IMG/VR virus record: IMGVR_UViG_3300045941_000138
Span: 1-25,676 of that record
Strand: one strand, 5' to 3'
DNA from: a virus
Length of the DNA stretch: 25,676 bases
Shown here: positions 13,585 to 20,599 of the stretch, in pieces
Position numbering within the stretch: position 1 is the stretch's first letter
How the letters are laid out: every line of letters begins with the position of its first letter
Translations under genes and position numbers: made by a program
The notes under the pieces: generated by a model
What the model saw: the letters and a program-made list of their open reading frames with translations, nothing else
The model's database searches: none
Told to the model about the DNA's origin: nothing

Positions 13585-14098
13585 TGCCAACGATCCCGAC
13601 ACCTACGTTGCCGCCGTCTCCATGGTCTTATCCCGGTACAGCGCCGAGGTGGTCAAGACTGTCACCGATCCGTTCTCCGGCCTGCCGTCCCGAAAGAGCG
13701 AGAGCGGCTGGACCGGCCTGCCCGATGTGGCTGACGTCAAGCAAGCGTGCGAGGACGAGGCGGCGCGGGCTGAGCGGTATCAGCAGCTCGGTGCCCGCAA
13801 GCCCGTCCCACGCATCGAGGGGCCGAAACTGCCGGGTCGGCGCGGCAACGTCTTTGTGCCGGTCGGCGTGCCGCAATATCCGGCCATGGTTGAGCGTTGC
13901 AAGACGGCGGATCCGGCCGACTGGCGGACCGATTCTTTCAACGGCAAGACCGGGATCTGGGTGCCTTACCCTTGGCTGATCGACGCGCCGCGGGCGGCCA
14001 GGACATCGTTCACGACCTTTACAGACGCCCAGCTCCGCGAGCTCTACCCGCAGCCCAAAGCCATGGTCAAAGACGAGGAGGAGGGGGTGCCGTTCTGA
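13511..14098 (+). CDS. Replication-associated phage protein, 195 aa
   Basis: Starts inside the initiator gene behind a purine-rich ribosome site (GAGAGGGGCG directly before ATG). The N-terminal part (AMERAQLMFGCYRRGDANDP, YVAAVSMVLSRYSAEVVKTV, TDPFSGLPSR, DVADVKQACEDEAARAERY) resembles a domain found next to initiator genes in many proteobacterial phages, probably in a helicase-loader or lambda P-like position. The C-terminal half is Pro-rich without enzyme motifs; no Walker A is present, so it is not a DnaC ATPase. The stop shares a base with the next ATG (TGATG, 14096-14100). Confidence 0.68.
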   Translation: MNETCSASYAMERAQLMFGCYRRGDANDPDTYVAAVSMVLSRYSAEVVKTVTDPFSGLPSRKSESGWTGLPDVADVKQACEDEAARAERYQQLGARKPVPRIEGPKLPGRRGNVFVPVGVPQYPAMVERCKTADPADWRTDSFNGKTGIWVPYPWLIDAPRAARTSFTTFTDAQLRELYPQPKAMVKDEEEGVPF

Positions 14099-14670
14099 TG
14101 CAGACGCCCTCGCCATTGGAGGCGGCGATGCTGGCGGCTCTCAAGCCGAAGAAGAAACGGCGGCGCAAGAAGAAGAACCGCGGCAAGGTGATCGTGCCGT
14201 TCTACCGCGCGCTCATGCTTGAGCTGGAATGCCGCCGGCAGGCGACCGGGATCAGCATGGAACAGATGAACGAGCTGATGGGCAACGCGGAAAGATCGTA
14301 TGCCAAGATGCTACATCCCGAGACGCCGAGTGGTCGCTTGGCGCGCTGGCCGACCATCCAGAAAGCCATAGACGTATTGTTCATGGATGGTTTCCGGCTG
14401 CGGATCGAGCGCTCGAATGACGGCCCGCTGACCACGGCGGGGACGCGGGAACGCATCCATAATTCAGCGCGCTTTTATGATCGCAGACTGTTCCGCGAGC
14501 ACATGAGCGAGATCGCAAGCGTGCGCGCACGCATCATCCCGCCTGAGAAGTTATCTGCCATCGGTCGTAAGGCTGCGAAAGCACGCTGGCGCAAGGTCCG
14601 TCGGGACCGCCATGGTCTACCGTCGGCGAATGGTCAGCGTGTCGGTCCAGTCGAACTCAAGACCCGCTGA
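14098..14670 (+). CDS. Basic phage protein with HTH-like segment, 190 aa
   Basis: The ATG at 14098 forms TGATG with the previous stop. The N-terminus carries a run of Lys/Arg (LKPKKKRRRKKKNRGK), followed by a possible helix-turn-helix (ELECRRQATGISMEQMNELM, NAERSYAKMLHPE) and another basic region (IGRKAAKARWRKVRRDRHG). The high positive charge suggests nucleic-acid binding. As the last gene before the reverse-strand island it sits where a late-gene activator (Q-like) could be expected, but no family match supports that. The frame upstream of 14098 is a shadow. Confidence 0.65.
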   Translation: MQTPSPLEAAMLAALKPKKKRRRKKKNRGKVIVPFYRALMLELECRRQATGISMEQMNELMGNAERSYAKMLHPETPSGRLARWPTIQKAIDVLFMDGFRLRIERSNDGPLTTAGTRERIHNSARFYDRRLFREHMSEIASVRARIIPPEKLSAIGRKAAKARWRKVRRDRHGLPSANGQRVGPVELKTR

Positions 14671-14684
14671 GACGGCAGCGCAGG

Positions 14685-14891
14685 CTACGGCTGGTCTAAA
14701 AACTCCCGCGGAATCCCGTATTTGAGATACATGGTCACAAGCTTGGCAAGGGTTTCCGGCACCGGATCAACCTCGCCGGCAGCGTATTTCTGGATCTGCC
14801 GGCGTTTCACACCTAAGACCCGAGCGGTGACTAGGCCGTGGGGAAGTAGGCTGAGCTTCTTTAAAGCCGCTAGATATTGTTTTTTTGTCAT
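14685..14891 (-). CDS. Small HTH transcription regulator, 68 aa
   Basis: Reverse-strand gene facing the end of the rightward early operon. KKQYLAALKKLSLLPHGLVT, ARVLGVKRRQIQKYAAGEVD and LVTMYLKYGIP form a compact helix-turn-helix of the XRE-like kind. Ribosome site GAGAGG lies seven bases before the ATG at 14891. It shares the leader AACCGAGA with the 28-aa peptide and the ArdC gene upstream. Small HTH proteins in anti-defence operons often repress their own operon, as Aca proteins do. That role here is inferred from the neighbouring ArdC. Confidence 0.75.
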   Translation of the reverse strand: MTKKQYLAALKKLSLLPHGLVTARVLGVKRRQIQKYAAGEVDPVPETLAKLVTMYLKYGIPREFLDQP

Positions 14892-14962
14892 GGTTTACCT
14901 CTCGGTTGGTTGCTCGTTGCGGTTCGGCGTCCTCTCGGGCCTTGAGCGGACGGGTGACAAGT

Positions 14963-14988
14963 GGCCGGCGGGTGTCACCCCGCCGGCC
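14963..14988. terminator. Strong GC hairpin, possible terminator
   Basis: Perfect 10-base arms GGCCGGCGGG (14963-14972) and CCCGCCGGCC (14979-14988) enclose a six-base loop. On the plus strand it is followed by GCGCCTTTCTGT, a weak T-tract. It could stop plus-strand readthrough from the early operon, or attenuate the reverse-strand ArdC transcript before the HTH gene. Its placement between genes, not inside one, supports a regulatory role. Confidence 0.5.
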
Positions 14989-15008
14989 GCGCCTTTCTGT
15001 AGTGCGTC

Positions 15009-15095
15009 CTAGTCCAGCACGGCCGCGATCGAAAGCACGGCGATAGATGCCAGCGTGCAACCGATGCCGATTGCTAAGAATGCGATATTTTCCAT
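15009..15095 (-). CDS. 28-aa single-pass membrane peptide
   Basis: Reverse-strand frame from ATG 15095 to TAG 15009. The product begins MENIAFLAIGIGC and continues TLASIAVLSIAAVLD, one hydrophobic span with an acidic residue at each end. The leader AAACCGAGAATC upstream resembles those of the HTH and ArdC genes on either side, which supports expression. It is too short for family assignment. Its presence between a regulator and an antirestriction gene suggests an accessory membrane-acting peptide. Confidence 0.5.
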   Translation of the reverse strand: MENIAFLAIGIGCTLASIAVLSIAAVLD

Positions 15096-15134
15096 TGTCG
15101 TGATTCTCGGTTTGCCTATGTCACTAGGCGGGGT

Positions 15135-16019
15135 TTACGCTGCTAGGGCTTCCGGTTCCGCGATCGCACGGCCGCGGAGATAATCGGCGGCTTTTTGGGC
15201 TTTCGACGCACAAGTGAAAATCGCGCGTTTGTCCGCTTTCAACACCTTGAGCCACCCGTCCAAATAGGCCGCTTGGTTGTCGTGCGCGTTGTCAAAACCA
15301 AACTCGGCGCAAAGGAACGCGGCGCCAAGCTCGGCCACAAGTTCCTCAGCGGCGTAGGAGTCGGTATCGAAACGGCCCTTGAGGTCGCGATCGAGGCGCG
15401 ACTTGTGCCCCGTCCAGTGAACCAACTCATGGAACGCCGCGGCGTAATACTCGGGCAGGCTGTGAAAGTCTGACCAGGCCGGCACGGTAATGAAGTCCTT
15501 GGAGGGGATGTAGCAGGGACGGCCGGCGCCCTCGCGAAAGTCGGCGCCGCTCGCCTTAATGAAGTCGTCAGCCAAAGCCTCGCGGGTGTCGGGGTTGATG
15601 CGGCCGGCATCGGGGCCGCGGCGGACATGCTCGGGCAAGCCGTCGCATTGGTCGACGTTAAAAACGTAATATTCTTTCAGCATCGGGATCCGCTTAACGG
15701 CGTCCTCGCTGTTGCTCGGTTCGCTGCGGTCCCGCACTTCCAATTGCTTGAAGTACACAATCCGGGTCGATTTCTCGCCAGCCCGCACGGTTCCGCCGGC
15801 CTGCTTGGCCTGCTTAAACGTCAGATACCGCGGTGAGCTATAGCCCTTGTCCGCTGAGAGCCAGAACAGCAGGACGTTGATGCCGCTGTAGGGGCGGTTG
15901 CTAATCGCATTCATGGGCACGCTAGTTCCAGCGTTCCAGCCCCGCACCCACGGCACAGTCCCGGCCTCAAGCTTGGCAATCAGCCGGTCGGTAATCTCGG
16001 CATAAAGATCGCGTTTCAT
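15135..16019 (-). CDS. ardC: ArdC-type antirestriction protein (ssDNA-binding N domain plus zincin)
   Basis: The ATG at 16019 is preferred since AGAGGA lies upstream and the family begins at 'KRDLYxxITDRLIAKLExG'. It has 294 aa. The N-terminal ArdC domain (KRDLYAEITDRLIAKLEAGT, VPWVRGW, RPYSGINVLLFWLS, GEKSTRIVYFK) binds single-stranded DNA in relatives. The C-terminal domain is a metallopeptidase-like zincin with HELVHWTGH and a downstream EELVAELGAAFL. ArdC proteins protect incoming plasmid or phage DNA from restriction. The gene is transcribed opposite to the replication and packaging genes on each side, with the HTH and a small membrane peptide gene downstream, as an independent anti-defence unit. 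Confidence 0.9.
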   Translation of the reverse strand: MKRDLYAEITDRLIAKLEAGTVPWVRGWNAGTSVPMNAISNRPYSGINVLLFWLSADKGYSSPRYLTFKQAKQAGGTVRAGEKSTRIVYFKQLEVRDRSEPSNSEDAVKRIPMLKEYYVFNVDQCDGLPEHVRRGPDAGRINPDTREALADDFIKASGADFREGAGRPCYIPSKDFITVPAWSDFHSLPEYYAAAFHELVHWTGHKSRLDRDLKGRFDTDSYAAEELVAELGAAFLCAEFGFDNAHDNQAAYLDGWLKVLKADKRAIFTCASKAQKAADYLRGRAIAEPEALAA

Positions 16020-16154
16020 GTGAAGTCCTCTCGGTTCAATGCCCCGTGTCACCAGGGCGACAATTGCAACATACGCATAAAGTGCGCATGGCGTCCATTC
16101 ACGAATTGTTACGAACAAAAGGCGTATGGTTCAGCGGCTTAAACCCGTGCGTTG

Positions 16155-16691
16155 ATGAACAGCCGCCGCGCCGCTCAACCTGGGCGGATGCGGCCGGCGC
16201 CCAATATCGTCAAAGCGAAGCAAGCCGAGATCGCGCAACGCTACAGGCGGCGCCGTAAGAACCGAACGCCGGCTCAATTGGCGGCGCTGCGGCTGCGCGA
16301 TCTGACCGCGCTCTATCGAGCTCGGTATGGCTGGGTGCTGCCGGATGATGACGCCGGCCGCGATGACGCAGGGATAGTGCTCGCCCATATGGCGACGCTG
16401 GCAAGCGCTCGCGGCCGCATGTCGGCATGGCTCGCCCAATGGGCGCCGTGGATGACAACCGGCGAGGCGGGCACAATGATCAATTACACCCTGACAAGCC
16501 CGCGCTACTGGACGGCCGATGCCCTGGCATGGCGGCTGCATTTGACGGCCGCTGACAGGGCAGAACTCAAGATAACCACCATAGGCGCCACCGATCTGCC
16601 GAAAGCCGCCCGTATAGCCCTGAGAAAGCGAAAAGATCGCGACCGAAAGCGAACCGCCAGAGCCGCACAAAAAGCCGCGTCCGCACCATAA
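16155..16691 (+). CDS. Conserved phage protein of unknown function, about 178 aa
   Basis: The first ATG is at 16155; one at 16188 (MRPAPNIVKAK) is equally possible because neither has a good ribosome site. The body (RDLTALYRARYGWVLPDDDA, GIVLAHMATLA, MSAWLAQWAPWMTTGEA, ALAWRLHLTAADRAELKITT, IGATDLPKAARIA) follows a pattern I associate with many rhizobial prophages near terminase or replication genes. Helical, very basic at both ends (RYRRRRKNR and RKRKDRDRKR), so possibly nucleic-acid-binding. Function not known. Confidence 0.72.
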   Translation: MNSRRAAQPGRMRPAPNIVKAKQAEIAQRYRRRRKNRTPAQLAALRLRDLTALYRARYGWVLPDDDAGRDDAGIVLAHMATLASARGRMSAWLAQWAPWMTTGEAGTMINYTLTSPRYWTADALAWRLHLTAADRAELKITTIGATDLPKAARIALRKRKDRDRKRTARAAQKAASAP

Positions 16692-16739
16692 GAGCTTCTA
16701 TATGCTGCGGACAGACTTCGCCAGGCGGCGTCATCCCGC

Positions 16740-16754
16740 CAGTGCGTTGCACTG
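16740..16754. repeat. Small perfect inverted repeat upstream of small-terminase candidate
   Basis: CAGTGC (16740-16745) and GCACTG (16749-16754) pair around GTT, in the 91-base gap before the terminase small-subunit candidate. There is no T-run, so it is not an ordinary terminator. An operator or packaging-related element is possible; chance is too. Confidence 0.25.
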
Positions 16755-16782
16755 ATCACACTCGCTCCGCAACCATCCCGCC

Positions 16783-17223
16783 ATGCTTCCGGCAATTCCA
16801 GACGCAAACACGCACAAACAACGCAAGCCGCGAGCCATTTCCCGCCGAATGCGGCAAGTCCTGATCAATCTCGCTACCAAAGGCGTTACGCAGCGTGAGG
16901 CCGCACGCCTCGCAGGCATGAACGAAAGCCACCTATCCCGTGAATTGAGGAAACCTCAAATACAGGAGTTTATCGCGCGCAAAGCACGCGAAACCCTTAC
17001 GTTAGGCACATTGCGAGCGTCGGCGCGTGTTGTGGAATTGATCGATGCAGACAGCGGTCACGTGGCACTTGATGCGAGTAAGCACGTCCTAGCCCTTGAC
17101 GGCATTGCGCCGCAGGAACGTGGCCAAGTCGCTGTGAATGTTGGTGTTTCGGTCGGCTATGTCATCGACCTTGCGGGACCGCGCGAAACGCCAAAGCCCG
17201 CCATTGAGAACGATAGCCAATGA
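16783..17223 (+). CDS. Small terminase-like HTH protein
   Basis: A 146-aa protein upstream of the large terminase. A helix-turn-helix is clear: QVLINLATKGVTQREAARLA followed by GMNESHLSRELRKPQIQEFI. The continuation (RKARETLTLGTLRASARVVE, LIDADSGHVALDASKHVLAL) is the arrangement of terminase small-subunit-like proteins, which recognise the packaging site and deliver DNA to the motor. The large terminase gene is 1.2 kb away, further than usual, with small basic genes between. A general regulator is the alternative. Confidence 0.68.
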   Translation: MLPAIPDANTHKQRKPRAISRRMRQVLINLATKGVTQREAARLAGMNESHLSRELRKPQIQEFIARKARETLTLGTLRASARVVELIDADSGHVALDASKHVLALDGIAPQERGQVAVNVGVSVGYVIDLAGPRETPKPAIENDSQ

Positions 17224-17582
17224 AAACAACGGGTTAATCGCCTGCGTCGCTAATGAACCATTAGCGCACCATACGCAAACGAGATCGGACGGCACACGCG
17301 ATCGCCGAGAACCTGGTGGGCGGACCGGCGGGGGGCAAAAACGGCGCCGCGCGGTCGGTCCCCCGTTTGCCCCTCTAAAATATCTGCCCCTTCATTTTGT
17401 TTTTTGGTTTTGAATTTTTTTGTCTGAAAACGTCGCTGGTTTTTTGGTGCGTTGGTTTGGTTGGTTGTGAGTTGGGTTAATTGGGTTCTGGCGGCGTTGG
17501 GGAGAGTTTTACTTTCTTCCTCGGAAGGCCGTTTGCTTTCGTGGCCGCGGGTTTGGTGTTTGTTGTTGAGAGGTGTGTTGCG
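17224..17582. other. Intergenic region: hairpins, then GT-rich, C-poor DNA
   Basis: No convincing gene. From left to right it holds an 8-base inverted repeat CGCTAATG/CATTAGCG (17248-17266) and a larger imperfect one. A T/G-rich tract starts near 17393, and the 120 bases from 17401 contain only about 12 C. The DNA differs sharply from its surroundings. Located between the small and large terminase genes, it could be a late promoter/terminator area or a packaging signal, but no motif proves either. Confidence 0.5.
17332..17422 (+). terminator. Possible terminator after small-terminase candidate
   Basis: Arm GGGGCAAAAACGG (17332-17344) is complementary to CCGTTTGCCCC (17363-17373) apart from two extra A residues. 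Twenty bases later comes a run of T-rich DNA (17393-17422) with six- and seven-T tracts. The gap between hairpin and T-tract is longer than in textbook terminators, so efficiency is uncertain. Confidence 0.35.
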
Positions 17583-17684
17583 ATGGTTGAGTTCACGTAC
17601 TGGCGGGCGAATTTGCCGATGGGTTGGCGGGCGTGTGCGTGCCGGATGAATTTGCATTGGCGGCTGGCGGTGCGGCGGATGTGA
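17583..17684 (+). CDS. Possible 33-aa protein
   Basis: ATG 17583 has AGAGG nine bases upstream and the frame closes at TGA 17682-17684, just before the ribosome site of the next gene. The product (MVEFTYWRANLPMGWRACAC and RLAVRRM) is basic and aromatic. An in-frame ATG at 17481 would give 67 aa. Evidence is spacing only; the DNA shares the GT-rich bias of the region. Confidence 0.3.
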   Translation: MVEFTYWRANLPMGWRACACRMNLHWRLAVRRM

Positions 17685-17697
17685 CGGAGGTCTGGTG

Positions 17698-18111
17698 ATG
17701 GGCAAGCGGAAGAAGTTGGCGGCGGTGAAGGCGGCGAAGAAGGCGAAGGCTGTGGTGCGGAAGCCGAGGAAGGCCGGGCGCAAGGGCAAGAAGAAGGGGC
17801 TGCAGGAGTTTGCCGAGGGTGTTGCGCCGGCGCGTTCGGCGGATGCGTATTTGATCCCGGAGGTTCCTAGCGACGAGTATCCGGTTGAGTTGACGGAGCC
17901 TGCGGCGGTGAAGCGGCCGGCTGCGGGTGCGGTGGAGCCGGCGCTGGTGGTTCCGTACATCCGGGCGTGGCCGTCGCGGATGGCGCCGCAGGCGGCGAGC
18001 GAGATTGATCTGGTCAGCCGGGTGGAGCGGATGTTGGCGATTCGTTCCAAGGTTGGGGTCGAGCGGGTGGTGCAGCGCGGGCTTTCGTCGCGGCTCAAGG
18101 GCGGCAAGTGA
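17698..18111 (+). CDS. Lys/Ala-rich basic phage protein, 137 aa
   Basis: GGAGG (17686-17690) lies seven bases before ATG 17698. The first 35 residues are a histone-H1-like Lys/Ala tract (KRKKLAAVKAAKKAKAVVRK, PRKAGRKGKKKG). The rest is Pro/Val-rich (EVPSDEYPVELTEPAAV) with an amphipathic C-terminus (ASEIDLVSRVERMLAIRSKV). No family recognised. The charge suggests DNA or RNA binding. It uses G/T-ending codons heavily, unlike the terminase downstream, which prefers C/G endings. Confidence 0.62.
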   Translation: MGKRKKLAAVKAAKKAKAVVRKPRKAGRKGKKKGLQEFAEGVAPARSADAYLIPEVPSDEYPVELTEPAAVKRPAAGAVEPALVVPYIRAWPSRMAPQAASEIDLVSRVERMLAIRSKVGVERVVQRGLSSRLKGGK

Positions 18112-18112
18112 G

Positions 18113-18283
18113 ATGGGCGAGCTGGTCGAGTTGCCGGTGGTGTTTCGCGACAGCGACGGTTGGCGCTCGCAGGAGATCCGGCGGCGGCGGCTGTGGCAGG
18201 CATTCGGCGACCGGCTGTGGGAGGTGACGGTGGAGCTGCCGGTGGTTCTGGTCGATGGGCCGGCCGAGGATCCGGCGGCTTGA
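18113..18283 (+). CDS. Small phage protein, 56 aa, unknown function
   Basis: ATG 18113 follows the previous stop by one base. The product (MGELVELPVVFRDSDGWRSQ, EIRRRRLWQAFGDRLWEVTV, ELPVVLVDGP) is probably a small beta-containing protein. The frame upstream of 18113 lies inside the previous gene and is ignored. Not recognised; its tight spacing in the pre-terminase cluster supports reality. Confidence 0.55.
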   Translation: MGELVELPVVFRDSDGWRSQEIRRRRLWQAFGDRLWEVTVELPVVLVDGPAEDPAA

Positions 18284-18302
18284 CGATAGGGAGACGGATC
18301 AG

Positions 18303-18428
18303 ATGCCATTTCGCAAGGTGGGGCGGTCGTACCGTTCGGCGTCGGGGAAGAAGTACACCGCGCGTCAGGTGCGGGCGTATTATGCGACGTCGGGTTTCAA
18401 GCGGTCGCCGCGGCGGCGCCGCCGTTAA
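18303..18428 (+). CDS. Small Arg-rich phage protein, 41 aa
   Basis: Ribosome site AGGGAG (18288-18293) precedes ATG 18303; the frame ends at TAA 18426-18428, ten bases before the large terminase start. The product (MPFRKVGRSYRSASGKKYTA, RQVRAYYATSGFKR, ending in a five-Arg run) is strongly basic. The form 'MPFRKVG...Y.S.SG..YT..QV..YYAT.GFKR' looks like a small conserved phage protein often just before terL. Function unknown, possibly DNA- or terminase-associated. Confidence 0.68.
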   Translation: MPFRKVGRSYRSASGKKYTARQVRAYYATSGFKRSPRRRRR

Positions 18429-18437
18429 GCGTTTCAC

Positions 18438-19940
18438 ATGAAGCAGTTCAAGCCGGACGGCGAGGTGCTGCGCGCGTTCATGTCGTCGTCGGCGCTGGTC
18501 AAGATCATCCAGGGGCCGATCGGGTCGGGCAAGACCCTGGCCTGCGCGATGAATTTGTGGATGAAGGCGCTGCAGCAGGTGGTGCGGAGCGACGGCTGCC
18601 GGTACGGCCGCGCGCACGTGTTCCGCGACACCTACAACAAGCTCGAGGACACCACGCTCAAGACCTGGCTGGAGTGGTTTCCGGAAGCCGAGTTCGGACG
18701 CTTCTACTGGTCGAAGCCCATGCTGCACGAGATGCGGATCGGCAACATCCGGTTCGACGTGCATTTCGTCGCGCTGGAGGACGATCGCTCGGTCGACTAC
18801 TTCCGGTCATTGGAGACCACGATCTGCTGGTTCAACGAATTGCAGTTCATGGACCGGCCGCTGTTCGACGAGGCGGTGACGCGGGTCGGCAGGTATCCGC
18901 GGGCGATCGACGGCGGCGCGGTGATGCCGCAGGTGATCGCCGACATGAACGCGCCGGACGAGCACCATTGGGTGCCGATCATGCGCAAGGATGTGGCGGT
19001 GCCGGACTGGTTCTCCGAGGACCAGCGGCGGGCGCACAAGCAGCCGGAGAACTGGGAGTTCTACGTGCAGCCGCCGGGGCTGATCGAATTAAAAGACGGC
19101 GAGGATGTGCGCTACGAGCCGAACCCGGAGGCCGAGAACCTCAAGTTCCTGCCGGGCGGGCCGCAGTATTACCTCAACGCCACGCAGGGCAAGACCAAGG
19201 CGTGGATCGACGCCAACGTCCTGAACCGCGTGTCGGCGCGGCGCGACGGCAAGCCGGTGCTGCGCGACTTCAACAGGAAGGCCCATGTGGCGGCAAAGCC
19301 GATCGAGCCGATGCCGGGCGTCGACATCCTGATCGGCTGCGATTTCGGCCGGCGGCCGTGCGCCATCTTCGGCCAGTACGTGCGCGGCGCCTGGACCATC
19401 ATCCACGAACTCATTTCGCGCGACATGGGGGCGGACCAGTTCGCGCCGCGGCTGAAGAACGAGATCGCGCAGAAGTTCCCCGGCTTCCAGTTCAAGATCT
19501 GGGGCGACCCGTCCGGCGACTATCCGGGCCAGAACGACCAGCAGACCCCGTTCCAGATCTTCCGCAAGCACCGCCTGCCGATCCTCGAGGCGCCGAGCAT
19601 TCTGTTCACGGTGCGGCTGCAGGCGATGGAGGCGGTGGTGACGCGGATGACCGAGGGGCGCCCGGCGTTTTCGGTGTCGCCGTCGTGCGCGATGCTGATC
19701 GCGGCGCTGGACGGCGGCTGGCGGTTCCGGCGGCTCAAGGTGATGGGCGAGCGCTACGCCGATGAAGCTGAGAAGGACCACTATAGCGACCCGGCTGATG
19801 CCTGCGGCTACCTGCTGCTGGGCGGCGGCGAGGGCCGCGTGCTGCTGCGCGGATCCGCCGAACCGGCCAGGCCGGTGCAGACCAAGCGGCCGTTCAACCC
19901 GTGGAAGGAGACGCGGCGCCCGGCGGTGCGGGGATGGTGA
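18438..19940 (+). CDS. terL: Large terminase subunit (packaging ATPase/nuclease)
   Basis: A 500-aa DNA-packaging motor. The ATPase domain has Walker A GPIGSGKT (26-33) and Walker B TICWFNE (128-134, with Glu after the Asp/Asn position). The C-terminal RNase H-like nuclease shows DILIGCDFGRRP (D302), IWGDPSGDYPGQND (D357 region) and a final KDHYSDPADACGYLLLGG acidic site. It hydrolyses ATP to push DNA into the procapsid and cuts the concatemer. This is the type found in podoviruses such as BPP-1 relatives. It is followed immediately (overlap of 7 bases at ATG 19934) by a conserved small gene and then the portal. Confidence 0.94.
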   Translation: MKQFKPDGEVLRAFMSSSALVKIIQGPIGSGKTLACAMNLWMKALQQVVRSDGCRYGRAHVFRDTYNKLEDTTLKTWLEWFPEAEFGRFYWSKPMLHEMRIGNIRFDVHFVALEDDRSVDYFRSLETTICWFNELQFMDRPLFDEAVTRVGRYPRAIDGGAVMPQVIADMNAPDEHHWVPIMRKDVAVPDWFSEDQRRAHKQPENWEFYVQPPGLIELKDGEDVRYEPNPEAENLKFLPGGPQYYLNATQGKTKAWIDANVLNRVSARRDGKPVLRDFNRKAHVAAKPIEPMPGVDILIGCDFGRRPCAIFGQYVRGAWTIIHELISRDMGADQFAPRLKNEIAQKFPGFQFKIWGDPSGDYPGQNDQQTPFQIFRKHRLPILEAPSILFTVRLQAMEAVVTRMTEGRPAFSVSPSCAMLIAALDGGWRFRRLKVMGERYADEAEKDHYSDPADACGYLLLGGGEGRVLLRGSAEPARPVQTKRPFNPWKETRRPAVRGW

Positions 19941-20410
19941 TCAACCAGCATTACTTCCAGATCGAGCGGCCGTGGCTCGTCTTTTTCCGGCATCGCACGC
20001 CATACCGCCTAATGGAATATGCGCTCCCGCCGGGCTTCCGGCACGTCTCGGCGGCGGGCTATTTCTCGGCGGCCGAGCGCTGGGTGTTCTTCGACCCGTC
20101 CACCACCGCGACCGGGATCTTCGTGCTGGAGGGGGTCGAGGCCGACGTGCTGCTCGGGCACTGGCTCGACCAGGCGGGCGGCGTGCTCCGCGTGCATTCC
20201 AGACGGCGGCGCTATTACTGCCCGGTGGTGGCGAGCTGCACGGGCGCGGTCAAGGCGCTGCTCGGCATCCATGCCCCTAGTGCGTTGCTGCCCCGCCAAC
20301 TCTATCGCCACCTTGTCCGGCACGGCGCCGAGGTGGTGCCAATTCCAAAGGAGACCGAACCGTGGGCGGGATATTCGGCGGCGGCGGCGGCACCGACTGG
20401 AACCAGGTGA
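19934..20410 (+). CDS. Phage protein between terminase and portal, 158 aa
   Basis: ATG 19934 lies in the last codons of terL (GTG 19937 would make a GTGA overlap). The product (MVINQHYFQIERPWLVFFRH, HVSAAGYFSAAERWVFFDPS, IFVLEGVEADVLLGHWLDQA, YYCPVVASCTGAVKALLGIH) has a mixed alpha/beta look without enzyme motifs. The fixed position in similar head modules suggests a packaging or maturation accessory. Its 3' end overlaps the next gene by 49 bases. Confidence 0.65.
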   Translation: MVINQHYFQIERPWLVFFRHRTPYRLMEYALPPGFRHVSAAGYFSAAERWVFFDPSTTATGIFVLEGVEADVLLGHWLDQAGGVLRVHSRRRRYYCPVVASCTGAVKALLGIHAPSALLPRQLYRHLVRHGAEVVPIPKETEPWAGYSAAAAAPTGTR

Positions 20411-20598
20411 TGCAGCAGCAGCAGGCGGCGGAAGCCTCGCGGCGCGTCGAGGAGGACCGCCAGCGCGCCGAGGACACCCGCCGCCGCGAGGTGCAGCTCG
20501 GCTTGTCGCAGCAGACCGCACGGCGGCGCGGCCTGGGCTTGCGGTCGCTGCTCGGCCTCGACGTCGGCGGGCTGGTGACGCGGCTCGGGTCTGGCTGA
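20362..20598 (+). CDS. Small phage protein with Gly-rich start and coiled coil, 78 aa
   Basis: GTG start at 20362 with AAAGGAG eight to fourteen bases upstream. Product: VGGIFGGGGGTDWNQVM-type N-terminus (initiator read as Met), then a charged coiled coil (AAEASRRVEEDRQRAEDTRR, REVQLGLSQQTARRRG) and a hydrophobic end. The layout of Gly-rich start plus helix is seen in small proteins encoded before podoviral portals. Function unknown. Confidence 0.65.
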   Translation: MGGIFGGGGGTDWNQVMQQQQAAEASRRVEEDRQRAEDTRRREVQLGLSQQTARRRGLGLRSLLGLDVGGLVTRLGSG

Positions 20599-20599
20599 C

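Noticed and set aside
17250-18764. A 504-codon reverse-strand frame before terL
   Set aside because: Pro/Arg-rich, without domain motifs, antisense to the small basic genes and the start of terL; the plus frames have ribosome sites and known patterns.
18557-19765. A 402-codon plus-strand frame within terL
   Set aside because: Shifted frame inside a certain large terminase gene, with Ala/Arg/Gly-rich low-complexity product and no conserved motif, unlike the methyltransferase overlap.
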